This document shows, one piece after another, positions 25,363 to 36,554 of a DNA stretch of 64,000 nt; the first letter of the stretch is position 1; each line of letters starts with the position of its first letter. The notes under the pieces were generated by a model that was not told where the DNA came from, ran no database searches, and saw only the letters and a program-made list of their open reading frames with translations. Both the position numbers and the translations under genes were made by a program. The stretch is from Phragmites australis (Eukaryota > Streptophyta > Magnoliopsida > Poales > Poaceae): positions 33,267,819-33,331,818 of the forward strand of contig NC_084924.1 of the NCBI RefSeq assembly GCF_958298935.1, written 5' to 3'.

Positions 25363-26769
25363 CGTGTTTTGTTTTAGTCACCCATTTAATTTTATTTCAG
25401 TTTGTGTGAGAACCTAATCATGTTAGAATCTTGTAAGTTTAATCTTGTGTTGGTGTGTGCTATCTTAAATATGAACTATATGTACGAATGCTTAATGTGC
25501 TTATGCTTATTGATTGTTCTATCTATGCCATGCCATGTCATGTTAGTGAAAAGACATTGATGTCGCCTAAAGGGGAGTGAATAAGCGTTCCTACAAAATT
25601 AAAATTTTGTAGTGGATTATATGGAATCCGAAACTTCTGGGTTTAATTTGGAACTTCCAGATTCAGAGCAGAACCTAAACATGTTGGGTTCAACTAGTGC
25701 TCTAACACCCTAAACGAAGTGTGATGGATTGGAATCCTAGGGTGATAAGCATGCATAACAATTATAAACAAGGTATGCAAGAGGATTCAAGAATTGATAT
25801 CACAAATGTAGATACAAGCATGCAATTCAATCCAACACAAGATATTCAAAAGGAGATAGAATGAATTGCAAGCAAGTATATAGCAAATAGGCACAAAAAT
25901 AAAGGAGACAAGAAGACACTTGATTTGTTACCGAAGTTCGAACACCTCCATTTGAGGTTCATACGTCTCTGTTGAGGGGCTAGATCATATTTGAGTCGGG
26001 TCTCTTTTAACCTTTTTCCTCACCAAGCTCGGTCACATATGAGCTTGGGCTTCCACTCTTAATTTTTTTTCCTTGCAGAAGCGAAATTCAAGCCTTCACA
26101 AATTTCTCACGGCACACCACGACCTTGGGTGCTTGCCAGCGACACCTAGCCACCTCGGAGCTTCTAGCTCCAAGAGTAACAAACTTCTGAATTCGCACAC
26201 GATCAATGCCAAGTGCTCAAACACACACAGCATATATGGCAATCTGTGGGCTACCAAAGCACCACACCCTTTCACACCTCTATCTCTCTACTAGGGATGG
26301 CAATCCTACCTGCGGGTTCAGGTACCAACGGGTACCATGCCCGACAGGCACGGGCATGGGTCTGAGATTTCGCCCACGGGCACAGCGGGTCAGGTACCCG
26401 TGAAGTCGCGGGTCGAGTACGGGTATTACATTGCGCCCATGGGTACCCACAGGTATACCCATTAGCACAACCAACGCCCCAGCCCATATACTTCTAGGTC
26501 TATCCTAGCCTAAGTCTCTACTCTCTCTAACCAGTAACCATAGCCTCGGTCACTCGCCCGCTCCCCAATTCCCCATTCCCTAAGATGTAGCCGCACGCAC
26601 AGCGCCACAACCGGCCCCCGCCTCCCCAGGTGCCTCCCCTAGCTGGCCGTAGCTCCCTACCGTGCGTCTGTGCGCTGTCCCCGGGCGCCACCCTCGGCCA
26701 GTCGCTAGCCGCCGCCCTCATCTCACTGATAGGTCCGGGCGCCGCCTCCACCCGGCTGCCATCCATAGC

Positions 26770-26950
26770 TAGCCGCTATCCCCGCCTCCCTAGGCGTCAC
26801 CCCAGACGACCGCCACTCCCTGCCGTTGTCCTCGCCTCCTCAATCGTCGCCCGAGCCGGCTGCCACTCCCTACGGTTGTACCCGCCTCCCCGGGCACAGC
26901 CCCAACAGGCCGCCACTCCTTGCCACTGTCCCCACCTCCCCGATCGTCGT
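26770..26950 (+). repeat. GC-rich tandem repeat, about 60-bp unit, three copies
   Basis: Copies share 'gccactccctgccgttgtcc' (with variants) followed by 'cgcctccc'. They lie in the leader of the hAT-A transposase. The long overlapping ORFs on both strands here come from GC content. Confidence 0.6.
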
Positions 26951-28344
26951 CGCCCAAATCCGTCGTACTGGTGCCTGATCCACCCAGCCCAAGGCCGAAG
27001 GAGCAAGGAAGAAGGCCAAGCGACGTCTCCGTGATCTTCCTCGGTCGGATCCCATTAGTTTCCTCACGGATTTTGCGCACCACCACCTTCTTCCCCAAGT
27101 CTGGTGACCATCTTCCGCCCCTCACCGTCGACACGCTGCCACTGCATGCCTTCCGACCCTTTTAGCGCAGGTGAGCTCAAGTTGACCTCGTGCATGCTTT
27201 TCTTTTTTGATTGAAATGGATATGTTGCTTATGTGTGAATCGTCACCTCGTTGATCATGTTCCTTCAATGTGCGCGAGTTGCTTATGCCCAAGTGATTTT
27301 TAAAACTTAAGTATTGTTCATGTTTGAATTTTAACATATGCATACAAGTTACTCTTATCATAAGTTTCAGGAATATTTGTTGCAACAAATGAAATGTTTC
27401 AAGTAACAAATGACAACAGATTGACACATACATTTTAGCTATTTACTTCAGTATCATGTTGTGATTATATCTACACTTGCTTATGTTTATAGGTTGTAAG
27501 AGGTTGGAAAATATAGTGACTAATTGTTATTTTTGTTATCAGAAAGTCTGGTTGTGACTATCTCTTCAGTAGTCTTCTCAGTGAGATAGTGACTAAGATG
27601 TCTACTTTGAGTTCAAGCTCGTCACAAGCTGCGGGTGCTGCTACTTCACAAGAAGCACTATCCTGCCCTCAATCCAAGGTCCTAATGCCGCAGCCTCAAG
27701 TCAAGGTACCGATGATGTTTTGATTGATGATAGTGTTGATGTTGGGCATAAAAGGAAGCTTAAATCTGCTGTATGGGATGAGTTTGGACGGGTAAAAGTA
27801 AGGGATGAATGGAAAGCTAAATGCATGTGGTGTAGTAAAATGATGTCAGCTAGTACAAGAAATGGCATCACACATTGCGTACCCATCTTAAAACTTGTGG
27901 GTCTCGTCAGGCAAGAAAAGGCCTACAACAATCTACTCTAAAATTATCTTCAAATAAAGATGGTACAGTTAGTGTTGAGAAATATGTATTTGATCAAGAT
28001 CTTTGTAGGAAAGAACTTTCACTAATTATATGTATCCATGAGTATCCATTGTCTATGGTTGATCATGTTGGCTTCCGCAAATTTTGTGCTACAATGCAAC
28101 CATTGTTTAAAGTAGTGTCAAGAAATACAATTAGGAAAGATATTTTGGATATGTATGAAGTCCAAAAGGTCTCCATGGTCAAGTATTTCCGACAAAGTGA
28201 ATCTTATATTGCTGTGACTACGGATATGTGGACAGCAAATCACCAGAAGAAAGGGTACATGGTAATAACAGTGCATTTCCTTGATGATGATTGGAAGTTG
28301 AAAACTTTTCTTCTTAGGTAATACTGAAGATTCTTATGCATAGC

Positions 28345-28452
28345 TTGTCTTTGTTTCTTTTGGTCATTTTTAGTATCATGTAATGCTTTTGTTTCTTTTG
28401 GTCATTTTTAGTATCATCTAATGCCTTTGTTTCTTTTGGTCATTCTTACTTG
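28345..28452 (+). repeat. Tandem triplication inside the hAT-A transposase intron
   Basis: Three copies of 'tttgtttcttttggtcattt' with an extension to about 46 bp run up to the intron 3' splice site. They enlarge its pyrimidine tract. Confidence 0.75.
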
Positions 28453-28679
28453 TAGGTTCCTTTATGTGCCAGCCCCGCATACCGATGAACTTATTAATGA
28501 TGTTCTTCATGAGGTTATCATGGATTGGCGTATTGAGAGGAAGGTGTCAACTGTGACTCTTGACAACTACTGCACCAATGATACTCTTGTGGTCAACATG
28601 CTAGATAAGTTGCCTCTTAACTCACTTCTCTTGGAAGGTTCACTGTTGCATATGTGTTGTGCTGCACACATATTAAATC

Positions 28680-29634
28680 TGTCATTGTATTTAGTAATGG
28701 GGTACCCTGGCTAACAGGGTCCGCAGGGGACCTAACAACTAGAGGAGCATACTCCCCGAGGTCTGGTGGATCGTACGACCATGGTGCAACCACAGCGATG
28801 GATCTAACTCCTGCACGACCAGTCTCCCTATACCATCGCTTACACCCACTACCAACCCCACTGGTCACAGAGCTAGATTTGACGCAACTTATCTAGAGCG
28901 CAGTTGCTAATATCCACTCAAGTGTTTCTTTCCCCAGGTGCCAGCACCAGAGGACGAAGTCATGGATGACGCAGTTGGGCATTGTCTCATCCCATAGCAT
29001 TAAATGTTGCGGGGTAGAACTTTGCATGCCGGAACGATGGCGCATGATGGATGTGATATTGTCAGCAGCCCGACCAGGCAAGTGGACGTGGTCAGCGCAG
29101 AAGGGCACTGTCCCATCCCGTAGCATTAAATGTTGCAGGGTAGAACTTTGCAGGCTGGCATGGTGGCGCACGACGGATGGGACACCATTAGCAGCCCAAC
29201 CAGGCAAGTGGATGGGTCAGCGCAAAAGGATCTTGTCCCGTCCCCGTAGCATTACCGTGGGGTGGAACTTTGCAGGCCAGCATAGCGGCGCACGGCAACA
29301 AGATGCATGGTGCCCTCAGAGCAAGTGGGCACGTCTGGTCCTCCGTAATGATGGTTTGGATTAGATATTAGGATGAGCAGAGATCTTCCTCCCTACTATA
29401 TAAAGGGAGGAAGGGTCTGGGAACTAAAAAAGGATCATCTGTAATCAACTGAGATCCTTCATAACACACACAGGACGTAGTGCTATTATCCTCTGGGAAG
29501 CATGAACTTGTATAACTATTTGTGTCCCCTAGTTCACCAAACACACACACACACACACCCGTTTCTTGAAACACCGTCCACGCTCCTACTGTCCAGCATA
29601 CCCCGAAATCACTATCAGGGATTTACCCTCGATA
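28680..29634 (+). repeat. 5' LTR of the gypsy fragment
   Basis: Starts TGTCATTG. It contains a TATA box (ctatataaag, about 29395) and R/U5-like sequence with a (CA)n run near 29546-29558. It ends CGATA just before TTTGGCTGCTAGGGAGGGGG, which resembles the primer-binding region of grass gypsy elements. A repeat of about 120 bp occurs three times upstream of the TATA box. Confidence 0.6.
28974..29300 (+). repeat. Tandem repeat in LTR U3, about 120-bp unit, three copies
   Basis: Each copy contains 'cccatagcattaaatgttgc' or close variants, then 'ggtagaactttgca', then 'ccaggcaagtgga'. Upstream tandem repeats in an LTR commonly carry enhancer activity; that role here is an inference. Confidence 0.7.
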
Positions 29635-29702
29635 TTTGGCTGCTAGGGAGGGGGCGCATTTCTTCGTTTCAGCAAGTTTGAAAAAACTTGACCAGGCCAC
29701 CC

Positions 29703-30985
29703 ATGGCCGAATCCGCGGCAACTATTGAGTCCAATTCTGAGGAACCAGGCCGCTGCGAGGTGTTCATCATGGGGTACCACCTGGATGAACCTGAAGTGCT
29801 CCAGGAATGGGACATCGAGTCGGAGTCCGAGAGCTCCGAGACCCAACATGAGGTCTACATGGCAGACCATATAACGGGAGGCACTAAAGGCTCAAATGCC
29901 TCAAACGCCGGTGGCAAAACCCCGGCTTTACGCCCAGAGGGAAACCAGCCTAGCCCCAGATAGGCAAGTGCTTCAAGACAACCCACACATCCCCAGCACC
30001 ATCCTGAGGAGCCCCTACACAGAGCACAATCCACGACAGTGTCGTCTCCTAGGCCATCGTACCACCTAAATGGTGGGGGCTCCCCACCTCGCGACTTATT
30101 GCCGCTCCACTCCCAGCGTCTCAAGTACGAGACCATGGCACCAGTGCAGAACCTACAGACCATGCGGATCCTCCTCAGCCACACACCAGAACCTATTTTG
30201 GAGTGCTCGCCTGTGGCACCATGGCTACATGCTCTTGCCCTCCTGGTCGAGACCGCCCAGCGCCAGATCACATCAACATGCACCGCACCTATCGCAAGGG
30301 TTGGTGAGGGTCACGGTCACTAGGGGTTACAACAGGGCCCACGGTGGAATGGGTCTCGTGCTCCCTCAACCACGGGGAGTACTCGTGGACCACCTCCATG
30401 TAAGGACAGCCAACCCTCCGACCTGCATACTCTCTGCACCAACGTAACCTCCGTGGCGTGATCCAGAGTCAGGTGGCCACTAGAGAGTAGGAGGACAGGG
30501 TTCGACATGAGTAGGAAAAGGGCAAGCAGCCCTGTTGCATGCCTTCCCCCTACAGGGAGGCATCAGATGGCTCCACCCCTTCACGGGACCCTGAGACTGC
30601 CGTCTCTCTCCCCGGGTGTGCGCCGCCGCCCAACAACGAGTGGCTCCCCATTACGGGACAGGGTGTAACGCCCTATCCGTCATTTTACGTGAAGTGCGCT
30701 GGCCAGACAAGTTCCGGCCAGTCCTAGCCGAGAAGTAGGACGGCTCGACCAACCCAGAAGAATTCTTGCAGATCTACACCACCATGGTGCAAGCTGCGAG
30801 AGTCCATGGGAAGGTTGTGGCCAACTATTTCCCTACTGCTCTGACCAGTTTCGCTCGGTCTTGGCTGATGAACCTCCCCCCCCCCAATTTGGTTCACTCC
30901 TGGGAGGATCTATGAAACCAGTTCGTGGTTAACTTCCAAGAGACCTACGCCTGACCAGGGGTCGAGGATGAACTATATTAGATCC
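29703..30985 (+). pseudogene. Gypsy Gag fragment
   Basis: The frame opens at 29703 (MAESAATIESNSEEPG). Near 30740-30980 it reads YDGSTNPEEFLQIYTT and SFARSWLMNLPPPN, then WEDL and NFQETYA, the Retrotrans_gag domain of grass Ty3/gypsy elements. Frames shift between these parts and there are in-frame stops (for example in WEDL-stop). The zinc knuckle is not reached before truncation at about 30985. Confidence 0.65.
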
Positions 30986-33476
30986 GGCTGCAACAAGGAG
31001 ATTTGATAAAATGGCATCCCAAATGAACATTAAGTACAACAAAAGAATTGCTCTTGATTGTAAAACTAGATGGAACTCCACTTATCTCATGCTTAGTGTT
31101 GCATTGGAGTACCGAGAAGTTTTTTTTCGTCTTGCACAACGTGAAAAGCATTTCACTTCTATGTGTCCAACTAGTAATGATTGGAAGTTTGGTAGAGAGC
31201 TTTGTGATAGATTGAAGAAGTTCTTTGATTTAACTGAGCTACTGTTAGACACTAGTTATGTGACAGCTAATCTTTTGTTTTCTAAAGTTTGCGGAATTTA
31301 TTTGTCTATAAGGAAATGGAGAACTAGTGATGATCCCATGATAGAAGAAATGTCAGGAAAGATGAAACTAAAGTTTGAGAAATATTGGACTGATGTTCAT
31401 GGATCTTGGTTGTTGCTACTATTTTAGATCCTAGGTACAAACTTTGTCTCTTGAATGCTCTTTTTGAAAGTATTTATGACAAAGAAGTTGCAGTTAAGGA
31501 ACTTGCAGAAGTTAAAAAGTTGTTGTACAGTTTGGTGGCATAGTATCAAGACTCTATGGAGGGTGTTACCACAACAGATGGTTCTCCTAGTAGTAGTGTT
31601 TCTGAGACCATAGGAGATGATATAGTCAATGACATATTGGATAAATACCTATCTTTGGAGCTAGTTGTGTCCTCTTCTTATGTACACACAGAGTTGGATT
31701 TATATTTGGAAGAGCCATTACTACCTAGAACAATAGATCTGGACATCATTCATTGGTGGCAGTATGCAGGTGTCAAGTATCCTACTCTACGAAAGATTGC
31801 TCGAGATATCATGACTATTCTTGTGACCACAGTAGCATCTGAATCAGCCTTTAGTTCAAGTGGGAGGATAATTAGTCCACATCGTAGCAGACTTGCACAA
31901 AAAATGATAGAAGGGCTAATGTGTATGCAAGCTTGGTCTCGTGCCGACATGTTAGGTAAATAGTTTACATGTAGTTTTATATTTTAGTATTATTTATTGT
32001 TTTCTTTAAATATGACAACACCAACTTTTGCATACTATATGCTATTAGGTCATGAGTCTACTACTCTGAATGCATTGATGACTTGTCTAGAGGATGAAGA
32101 TGAAGCAACAGTATTATTCTAATCTCAATCATTAATTATTGTAACTTTCTAATTTTTATTTCTCACTGATTGTTTATTTGTTGTTTTATTGTTTCAGGAG
32201 GAGCTTGATTCAACAATAATTGACTGAGTAATCATGCTTCAAGGGAGATGCTCAGCCGGAAGTGGAAGCTTGGATAATCATTGGTTTCTTTATGCCTGTA
32301 ATGCTATTTGGAACTTATTATTATGCTTTGACACTTGATTGTTTGATGTTATGTGCTGCTATAGTTTGTGACTGTACTGATGTTATGTGGTGATATTATG
32401 TGCTGGTTGCTGCTGCCTGTAATGCTATAGTTTGAGACTATTTTGCTGTTATGTTATGTTATGTGGTGATGGTATGGGTTGGTTGTTACTGCATGTTATC
32501 AGACCATCATATGGTGATGTTATGTGCTGTTTGAACTTTGAAGGATGTTCATTTGAGGGTGCATGGCTTTCTGTTATGAATTGTGATCTGTAAATGCTGC
32601 TGCAGCACTGCTGCTGAGTGCTGACAAATAATCTACGGGTGACTCGTGGGTATCGGGTACCCGACGAGCATGGTCACGAGCACAATATTGTGCCTGTCTT
32701 CCTTCGCTGGCATGGGTTAGGTTACCCGAATCGGGTCTCGGGTCTGGCACGGTAATGCTTCGCTCGCACCTGACCCGACCCGTTGCCATCCCTACTCTAC
32801 TCACAAAATCACCAAGGCTTGATTCTCACCAAACCTTGTTAGAGAGGGAGAGGGAGCACTCCAAGGTGTAACACCAAGTTCAAAACACCTCATACCTCCA
32901 GCACAAAGCCAGCCAAGTCACCTCCCCCATGCTAGGAGGACAAGGGGTATTTATATCCCACTCTAAAGCTGTCCAAATGGGCCTTGCCTACTGAGCCAGC
33001 CTGAGGCTCGGCACTGTAGGCACGGCCCAGGCACGACACGGGATAACCTGAGTCGAGCCGGGCCGGATCGGCACGGCGTGCCGGCACGGCTGAGGTGGGC
33101 TGGCATGAGCACAGCCCAGCCTGGCCGGCACGAGCACGGCCCTGCACGCCAGGGCTCGGCACGCCAGGGCCCGTCTAGGAACAGCGGGCCCACAAGGCAC
33201 GGCATGGGCACAGGCAAGGGCACGGGCATGGGCACGGCACGGCATGGCCGACCCAGCCCTGCAAGAGCCGTTGCGTGTGAGGCCGACCCAGTAAGGCATG
33301 GTCGGCATGGTTGGCCCGTCCAGACTAGTGGAGGCACAGCTAGATTGACGGGTTGAATAGGCATCGCCCGGCCCGTTTGACCCATTGACCTATTTATTTT
33401 GAATTTTGTAACCGTTTTGTGTCCCTTTGGGTTCCAGAAAATTCGAAAACAATTGTAAAAACCATTATTTTTCAGC

Positions 33477-33488
33477 TATAAATAGAGA
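33477..33488 (+). promoter_or_regulatory. TATA box of the hAT-B transposase gene
   Basis: CTATAAATAGAG lies about 290 bases upstream of the ATG at 33772. The sequence after it (gaaccaccatgcc) resembles that after the second TATA box at 36064. Confidence 0.6.
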
Positions 33489-33771
33489 ACCACCATGCCC
33501 TTCCATTCCACACCAGCAACAACATTTGCTCTCTTTTTTCCTCTTCTCATTCTTGTCTCAAAGTCCTGAGAATTTGCAATAATTTAGCAAAATTAGTTTG
33601 AATTGTTGCCAAAAATCCGAAAAATTCCAACACCCTCATCTTGATGTCTTGAAGAAATCATGGTGATTTTTTGAATCATTGTTCTTTCTTCTTTTTTCCA
33701 TTGTTTGTTTGTTATTTGATTATTTCTAACTCCGAATATTTGAATTTTTTTAGTGCCATTCGACATTAACC

Positions 33772-35896
33772 ATGGATGCCAATGGTCGTTATACGTCCAT
33801 CGAGCATGATTTTTTCTTCAAGGACTTGAAGGGGACTACGGCTCTTTTGGTAGTAGTGATGCAGGTGACGGACCTGACGATGACCCTCTAGCAATACCTG
33901 CATCGTCAGGCTCTACAAGTGCACACACGTCAGCAAGCACTGGCTTTAAAAGATTAAGAGCCACTACTTCCAAAGTTTGGCAGGACTTTGAAAAGATCAG
34001 ATCTATAGAGAGGAAGATGGGGTAAATGTTATTTATGCTAAGTGTTATATTTGCAAACATAAATTATCTGCAAAATCCTCAGGTGAAACTGGACACTTGA
34101 AGAGGCATGCCACAACTTGCAAGCAAAAGAGTGGAGTAGCTATGAAGCAGACAGTGCTGCAGTACAACCCCGACGGCTCTATTTGTCATTGGGAGTATGA
34201 CTCCGCCAATACTCGAAAAGATCTATGCCGCTTCATTGTAAGAGTGGATCTACCACTCAACATTGGTGAGTCTATTGCATTTGAAGATTACATTAAGCAA
34301 GCTCATAATACTAGGTTCACACATGTTTCTAGATAGACAACTGGTAGGGATATGGTAAAATACTACAATATGTATCGTAGCAAGTTTAAACAAATGTTGC
34401 AAACATGTACATTTTCAGTTGCTTTGACCTCGGATATATGGGCAGGTAGAGCTAGAGAGGATTATTTTAGTGTGGTTGCTCATTATGTTAATAATGATTG
34501 GGTACTAGAAAAGAGAATAATAGGTTTCCGGTTGATTGACAACGCGCATACCGGTGAAAATATTGCTGAAAGAATATCTCAAGTAGTTGAAGAATGGTCT
34601 CACTAATAAAATATTTTCTATCACTTTAGATAATGCTGCTGCAAACTCTAGAGCAATGGATATTCTTACTCCGTTGTTTAGTACATATGCTGAATCTTTC
34701 TTGTTACATCAACGTTGTGCTTGTCGTATTATCAATCTTATATTAAAATCCGGTTTGAAGAGGTTGTCATAATACCTAGACGATTTTCGCACTGCAATAT
34801 CTTTTGTGAACTCCTCTAACCAATAAATTGCAGCATATAAGCAATATTGTGATGCAATGGGTGTGTGTCCACGTAAGTTTGCTATGGACATACCGATAAG
34901 ATGGAACTCTACTTTCTTGATGCTAAAAAATATTGTACCATATAAGAGCACATTTGGTGTGTTTATTATTCATACACACTATCATTAGCATGGGGGTCAC
35001 ATTTTACTCGCGGAAGTGCATTGGTATGTTGCCGAAAGGATACTAGAGTTTCTTGAACTTTTTTATGTTTCAACTGTGAGTTTATCAGAAGTTTATTATC
35101 TAACATCTTGTTTAGTAGTGCATAATATTGTTAAAATTGCTTTTAATTTAAACAGCTATGAAAATGACAATCTACTAAGAGATTATGTAGTTCCTATGAA
35201 ATCTAAATTCTTAAAGTATTGAAAGAAATTCCTTTGTTGTACGCCTTTGTCTTTATTTTAGATCCTAGAGCTAAAATTGTAGCTTTTTGTATAGTTCTCT
35301 AAATTCTAGGTGATGCTCTTGGCCACAATTATTCTAATTACTATACTAATATTCGTTCTAAGTTATTCGGAGTTTATGATAAATATGAAACAAAGTATGG
35401 TGGAGTTCGCCTGCAACGACCTTCATTAGCACCGACAACAAGTAAGAAGATGACAACGCGGGGAAAAATATTTGGTGGAGGTTCTTCATCAAGAAATTCA
35501 GACTCTTCATCACAATCATCTATGAGTGCTGGAATTCCAACATCCAGAGGGGAGCTAACTACCTTCATCGACAGCGACGTTATCAGCTATGAACAAGAAA
35601 ACTTCAACATACTGCAATAGTGGCATGACCACAAGATAAATTATCCAGTGCTTTCACTATTAGCATGAGATTTATTAATAGATCCCGTATCTACAGTTTC
35701 TTTTGAGCCTGCCTTTAGTCTTACTGGAAAGATAATCAAAGAGAGAAGAACAAGTCTATCAAGTGAGATGGTGGAAATGCTCACTATAGTAAAAGATTGG
35801 GAACAAGCTGAAGCACGAACGCAACACACTGCAAAGAACACTGAGCTTGAAGCTTCATTCAAAAACTTGTATCTAGATGTTGATGAGAACATGTAA
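33772..35896 (+). pseudogene. hAT-B transposase (RICESLEEPER-type), broken
   Basis: From the ATG at 33772 several frames must be joined. A BED zinc finger lies at about 34030-34130 (C-YI-C, 13 residues, H-LKR-H). Next come VALTSDIWAGRAREDYFSVV, then the core with HQRCACRIINLILK and a IRWNSTFLMLK motif. The C-terminal dimerisation domain is at 35560-35870 (WHDHKINYPVLSLLA, then SFEPAFSLTGKIIKERRT). At least six stops or frameshifts interrupt it. Domain order and length (about 700 codons) match plant BED-hAT transposases. The gene is dead, but each domain is still readable. Confidence 0.85.
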
Positions 35897-36061
35897 TTTT
35901 CAATTTTCTGAGCTAGGTTGTACTCTTTTGTCCTTTGCTAGAAAGAATTTTAATGAGGTAACCTATCAATAAAGCTCATTTTTAGAATTAATTATATGTC
36001 CATATTATTTCTGATTTCTTTATTTTTTAAAGCGACCTACCACCACTCACCTCTCTCTTGG

Positions 36062-36073
36062 CCTATAAATAGC
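36062..36073 (+). promoter_or_regulatory. TATA box of the BED-only mini-gene
   Basis: CCTATAAATAGC is followed by 'tagtagccacc', resembling the region after the TATA box at 33477. The ATG is about 100 bases downstream. Confidence 0.55.
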
Positions 36074-36171
36074 TAGTAGCCACCATCCCAATTCCTAAAC
36101 ATCCACTGATCCCATCAACCACCTGCCCACCCATCTCTCTTTTTCAACAAATCAATTCCATATTCTCATCC

Positions 36172-36372
36172 ATGGATCAAGACGCCGAGAACTAGCGTGC
36201 TTGGTCATTTGTGTGGCAACATGTTGAAAAAGTCTTTAGAGAAATTAACGATGAAAAGTGTAATATATGCAGCTGTGAAATAGGTGCCAGGTCTACAAAT
36301 GGAATGGGGCACTTGAGGAAGCATATTAAATATTGCAAGCAAAATTCTGAGGCTTCTAATGAAACCATGTAA
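36172..36372 (+). pseudogene. BED-zinc-finger-only ORF in hAT-B
   Basis: Sixty-six codons from the ATG to TAA, with one in-frame TAG at codon 8. The frame encodes a complete BED finger: an aromatic WSFVWQHVEKVF segment, C-NI-C, 13 residues, H-LRK-H, then C. Finger spacing equals that of the full transposase upstream, but many residues differ, so the two are related paralogues and not a recent copy. A TATA box precedes it. The 3' region (ggttgtactct, then aataaagctcatttt) matches that after the transposase stop at 35896. It looks like a second transposase gene whose catalytic and dimerisation parts were deleted. A downstream start (an M lies in the finger only) would not rescue the N-terminus. 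Confidence 0.7.
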
Positions 36373-36554
36373 TTTTCGGAGTATAGGTTATTGGGTTGTA
36401 CTCTATTTTCCAATTAATAAAGCTCATTTTATTTATCTATTTTCTATTTTTAATTTTTTTTTGTAATTTTTAGCTATTATTTTTTATTTTTTCTATTTTT
36501 GACCCTCCTCTGTGTCCGTGCCTCCCGTGTCACGCCTTGCCGGGCCACGTCGTG

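Larger units (their letters stand above)
28680..30990 (+). mobile_element. Truncated Ty3/gypsy retrotransposon (LTR + gag start) inside hAT-A
   Basis: The insertion begins TGTCATTG at 28680, interrupting the hAT codon series after CCAAHILNL. It carries one LTR-like segment ending about 29634, a primer-binding-site-like TTTGGC region, and a Gag frame. It stops at about 30990, where hAT coding resumes. No 3' LTR and no pol are present, so the insertion was followed by a deletion that also removed some hAT sequence, or was itself incomplete. Confidence 0.65.
27598..31963 (+). pseudogene. hAT-A transposase (BED finger + hAT dimerisation), broken
   Basis: The start at 27598 opens a Ser-rich N-terminus. 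A BED zinc finger follows (WDEFGRVKV, then CMWCSKMM), frameshifted before its His pair near 27870. 27875-28317 then encodes the DNase/RNase-H-like core (SYIAVTTDMWTANHQKKGYM). An intron with GT-AG borders is apparent at 28318-28455. Coding resumes with RFLYVPAPHTDELI up to CCAAHILNL at 28680, where a retrotransposon fragment inserts. It continues at 30991 (MASQMNIKYNKR, DCKTRWNSTYLML) and ends with the hAT C-terminal dimerisation domain at 31740-31963 (WWQYAGVKYPTLRKIARDI, SESAFSSSGRIISPHRS). About 25 codons around the insertion and one frame near 31430 are lost. Not functional. Confidence 0.85.
26285..32801 (+). mobile_element. hAT element A
   Basis: Terminal inverted repeats: AGGGATGGCAA-type left end at 26293 and the complementary TTGCCATCCCT at 32793. 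Flanking 8-mers TCTCTACT with one further T before it (26285-26292) and ACTCTACT (32794-32801) match at 7 of 8 positions, the duplication size of hAT. Both subterminal regions are rich in 'gggtacccg' motifs, probable transposase sites. The interior carries a BED-finger transposase pseudogene (27598-31963), interrupted by an LTR-retrotransposon fragment (28680-30990). It sits in the copia LTR. Confidence 0.85.

Noticed and set aside
26527..27165. Pro/Arg-rich ORFs in hAT-A
   Set aside because: They overlap on both strands in a GC-rich tandem repeat in the transposase leader, with no conserved domain.
29688..30447. Candidate host protein on the plus strand
   Set aside because: Context and motifs show a gypsy Gag and its shadows inside an LTR fragment.
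32932..33385. Ala/Cys/Pro-rich ORFs on both strands
   Set aside because: They are translations of the GGCACG-rich subterminal repeats of hAT-B.
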